Source of the DNA: Pratylenchus scribneri | Taxonomy: Eukaryota; Nematoda; Chromadorea; Rhabditida; Pratylenchidae | Assembly: GCA_030063045.1 (NCBI GenBank) | Contig: JAQSEB010000001.1 | Location: 3,968,001 to 4,032,000 of the forward strand | Direction of reading: 5' to 3' | Length of the DNA: 64,000 bases | Shown: positions 61,651 to 64,000 of the stretch, in pieces | Numbering within the stretch: position 1 is the stretch's first letter | Layout of the letters: each line of letters starts with the position of its first letter | The notes under the pieces: model-generated | Told to the model about the DNA's origin: nothing | The model's input: the letters and a program-made list of their open reading frames with translations, nothing else | The model's database searches: none | Translations under genes and position numbers: made by a program

Positions 61651-62981
61651 TCACAAACAAATCCCAAAATATGTTTCCTCTTTTCGCTCAAATTGTTTAT
61701 CCAAATCATCCACTTTTGGTGTTGTTTCACCGTCATTTTTGCGTCGAATAAGGAAATGTTTAGTAAAGTAATCTTTTTTGGACTTCATCAGCTTCAATTC
61801 GAGTATTTCCTTCGTTGCTTCATTCTCAATTTCGAATTGCCTGGCTAGAATAGGAAATGACGCTGTCAATGTGTAAAGCATAATAAAATTGACTGGTTCA
61901 GTGGAACGGATAAATTCCTTAAAATAATAAAATTAATTTTACCGCACTAGAAGGATCCCCATTTTCTTACCTTCTTGAAGCGTTCAATGCGTTTTTCCAT
62001 AAATTTTCCAATGAATATGGTCTCATTTCGATCATCCGAAGTATTCGGAAAGTGAATTTCGAGCATTTTCGGCTTTCCATCTTCCCTTGGTGTAGTCAAC
62101 CATTTCAGTGCCAAATCCATGTCAATTCCCGCCGGTTCCGCATTTTGCAGGCAAATTGATTGAAGGCCAGAAATAAAGTTGGGATATAGTTCGTCCAAAT
62201 CGGTGATTAAAGGTTCATCTAGTTCATAAAGTTCCAATTTGTTTATTTTTGGAGCCAACAATTCCATCAGAAGGCCAATTTGCTGATTGTTCTCAAATTT
62301 TACACGGCGAAAATAAATTTTGACTTCATTGAGCAATGGAAGAATGTGGCGAACAAATTGCAAAACTCGATCATCAATAAAACTAAATTAAATAGCTTAA
62401 ATTATTCCAAATTTTTAATGTTAATTATTACCAGATACAAATCCATTTGTATCCAATGATGTAATCCGGTGGTTTTATGTCAATTGGAATCCGAATGTGG
62501 CGGTCGGTTTCCAGAATGGTCTGCAAATTGCCTTCATCATCCAGCTCACGCCAAAATGTCAAACGTCGAACAACACGTGACTTCACTTTTCCATGTAATT
62601 TTGGCAAACAATATCGATTGAATGTATATGAGGAAGTGGGCAGCGAGGATAGTGCCAATTCCGGTCGTTTGAACCAATCCAAACAATCAGGCAACCAACC
62701 ACCGAATCGAAGTCTTAAATAAAAACGTAAATTAGTAGAATTTGATGACTATTTTTCAAACCTTTTCTTGGTAGATTTCTGTTCCTTGTTCTCAATTTCC
62801 TCGGTTGCATTTTTGTTGATCGACGTAGATGACTAAATTTGTTGAATTACTTTGAATATAAATTAAATTTAACCATTTCCTCAGTTAATTCCTGCATTCC
62901 TTCCGCATTTTGATTTGTAGTTTCAATAATTCCTTTGCCACAATTTTCTTCAATTCCAATTTTTTGTTCGTTGCTATCCAT
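61651..62981 (-). CDS. uncharacterised protein with F-box-associated-like C-terminus
   Basis: Five exons agree in phase: 62981-62874, 62832-62762, 62713-62432, 62382-61971 and 61917-61651 (379 aa, stop TGA). The N-terminal 60 residues are acidic and low-complexity. The middle has a Trp-rich start (LRFGGWLPDCLDWF), then Leu-rich segments (VRHILPLLNEVKIYF; INKLELYELDEPLI; GLQSICLQNAEP) that look like leucine-rich-repeat strands. The last exon (EFIRSTEPVNFIMLY ... ENEATKEILELKLMK ... FLIRRKND) resembles, from memory, the C-terminus of the expanded F-box-like proteins of cyst nematodes. No clear F-box is present at the N-terminus, so binding to an SCF ubiquitin ligase is not shown. Family membership is a tentative inference; the gene model itself is well supported. 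Confidence 0.7.
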
Positions 62982-63678
62982 TTCAGATTCAATTTAGATA
63001 AATAATTGCTGATTGATTTGGTTATTTATAGATGGGCTTTAGAATATCTAAAAATCTCATTGTTTAGTATCTGTTCCTTGAGCTGGGGATTTAAAATGAT
63101 ACTAATTTAGGGATCCTAGGGTAATGACTAATGATTAATGAATGACTAATGATAATGATTTGACTAATAAGGACTGAGAAGATCAGAGTAACATTTCAGA
63201 ATCTATTGCGTGACTTTTGAAAATTTAATTCGGGAATGTAAATGAATCTCGGAATAGCGTCGGAGAAGAGAAACGTTATCGATCGGTTCGGTAATCGGTA
63301 CGGTATACAGAAAACAGAAACGGAAAAATCATGCATGAGAAATAATATGTCTATGTCGTGCTCGCTCGTGTTTTTAATTTACTTTTTAATCGGTTCGTTC
63401 GGTTCAGGATTCAGGTTCTGCTGGCTTCCGATTTCGAATTCTGATTTAATTCGAAAATGGGAACTCGAATCGCTAGAAGAACTATAAATTTTCATTCGCC
63501 ATATCATCAGTCACACATAGATAGTTTAGTTATTATTTAATGTACAAGCATTTAGCATTCATCATCCACTTCCATTTTCTTTCATTTTACCTTTTTTTTT
63601 TATTTTTCAGAATTTACTCATTCTATTTATCGACAGCTTATTTTATTATTAAAAATATTGTCAAATTTTAACCAAAAA
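62982..63678. other. divergent intergenic region
   Basis: Upstream of both neighbours. It includes a segment at about 63230-63480 with a different base composition and CGGT-rich words (ATCGGTTCGGTAATCGG), open for 81 codons but without a splice site or family resemblance. A strong acceptor (long T run then ATTTTTCAG, ending at 63610) precedes the next gene and may be its trans-splice site. Confidence 0.4.
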
Positions 63679-64000
63679 ATGCCTTCAAGAACTGATACAA
63701 ATAGAAGAAGTGAAATGTCATCAAGAAAAGATGATCGGGACAGAAATAGAAAAGATCACACGGATAAAACACATTCATCGGAGCATAGTTCAAGTCGAAA
63801 ACGTGACGCAATTAAATCTTCTCAAAAATCTTCATCTCGCCGTTCTCCACCAAAACGTTTATCAAAAACCGATAGACCAAAAGTTGAAGATGAGAATGAT
63901 CGTCGTACTCGCCATCGACCAGACAAAAGCTCATCATCATTACGAGCAAGGTTTAGTCATTAAAAATTCATAAAAATTATTATTAATTTTAAGCAATAGT
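63679..64000 (+). CDS. Ser/Arg/Lys/Asp-rich protein, probably 5' exon only
   Basis: Starts at ATG 63679 (MPSRTDTNRRSE), 69 nt after a strong acceptor. The product is hydrophilic with RS, KD and SS runs (SSRKDDRDRNRKD, SSRRSPPKR), as in splicing-related or nuclear disordered tails. It can end at TAA 63961-63963 (94 aa), but a donor-like AAG/GTTTAG just before the stop suggests that this is the first exon of a longer gene running past the window. The family cannot be named from this part. Confidence 0.45.

Noticed and set aside
63242..63487. An 81-codon frame with a hydrophobic stretch in the divergent intergenic region
   Set aside because: It lies in CGGT-rich repeat-like sequence and has no splice site, family match or conserved neighbour; kept only as a note.

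Overview
This window is from a nematode nuclear genome. It is AT-rich, with GC-richer coding exons, mostly short introns ending in TTTCAG-type acceptors, and clear orthologues of Caenorhabditis genes. Two features point to the plant-parasitic tylenchids, perhaps the cyst-nematode lineage: four introns of the giant receptor gene start with GC instead of GT, and the gene at 61.6-63.0 kb resembles, from memory, the expanded F-box-like families of cyst nematodes. The species assignment is inference only.

Layout. 249-2524 (+) encodes a secreted, Thr-rich protein of unknown function. 2976-40843 (-) is one 38-kb gene of 49 coding exons for an LRP/megalin-type receptor (about 4,847 aa, orthologue of C. 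elegans lrp-1). I traced every exon, and all splice phases and the total length (14,544 nt) agree. Its introns are packed with fold-back (MITE-like) elements and two related minisatellites. 40844-47230 has no convincing gene; it holds GC-rich upstream sequence flanked by two arrays of the same 24-bp unit in opposite orientation. 47231-49418 (-) is a TMEM231 orthologue (ciliary transition zone), 9 exons, 342 aa. 50238-57820 (-) is a MAP3K4/MTK1-type MAP kinase kinase kinase, 16 exons, 1,465 aa. 59406-60337 (+) is a Ras GTPase (let-60 orthologue), 7 exons, 183 aa. A 666-bp inverted-repeat element lies just after it. 61651-62981 (-) is a five-exon gene with a C-terminus like the F-box-associated families. 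63679 to the edge (+) starts a Ser/Arg/Lys/Asp-rich protein that probably continues beyond the window.

Function. The receptor should take up extracellular ligands (in worms it is needed for cuticle growth and sterol-related moulting). MAP3K4 and Ras are divergently transcribed from a shared 1.6-kb interval and both feed MAP kinase cascades. TMEM231 belongs to the sensory-cilium gate. There is no sign of an operon, a bacterial-type system or a gene cluster with one pathway. The most unusual material is structural: the GC-AG introns, the load of non-autonomous elements in one gene, a minisatellite shared between a free array and the inside of an inverted-repeat element, and the inverted 24-bp arrays.
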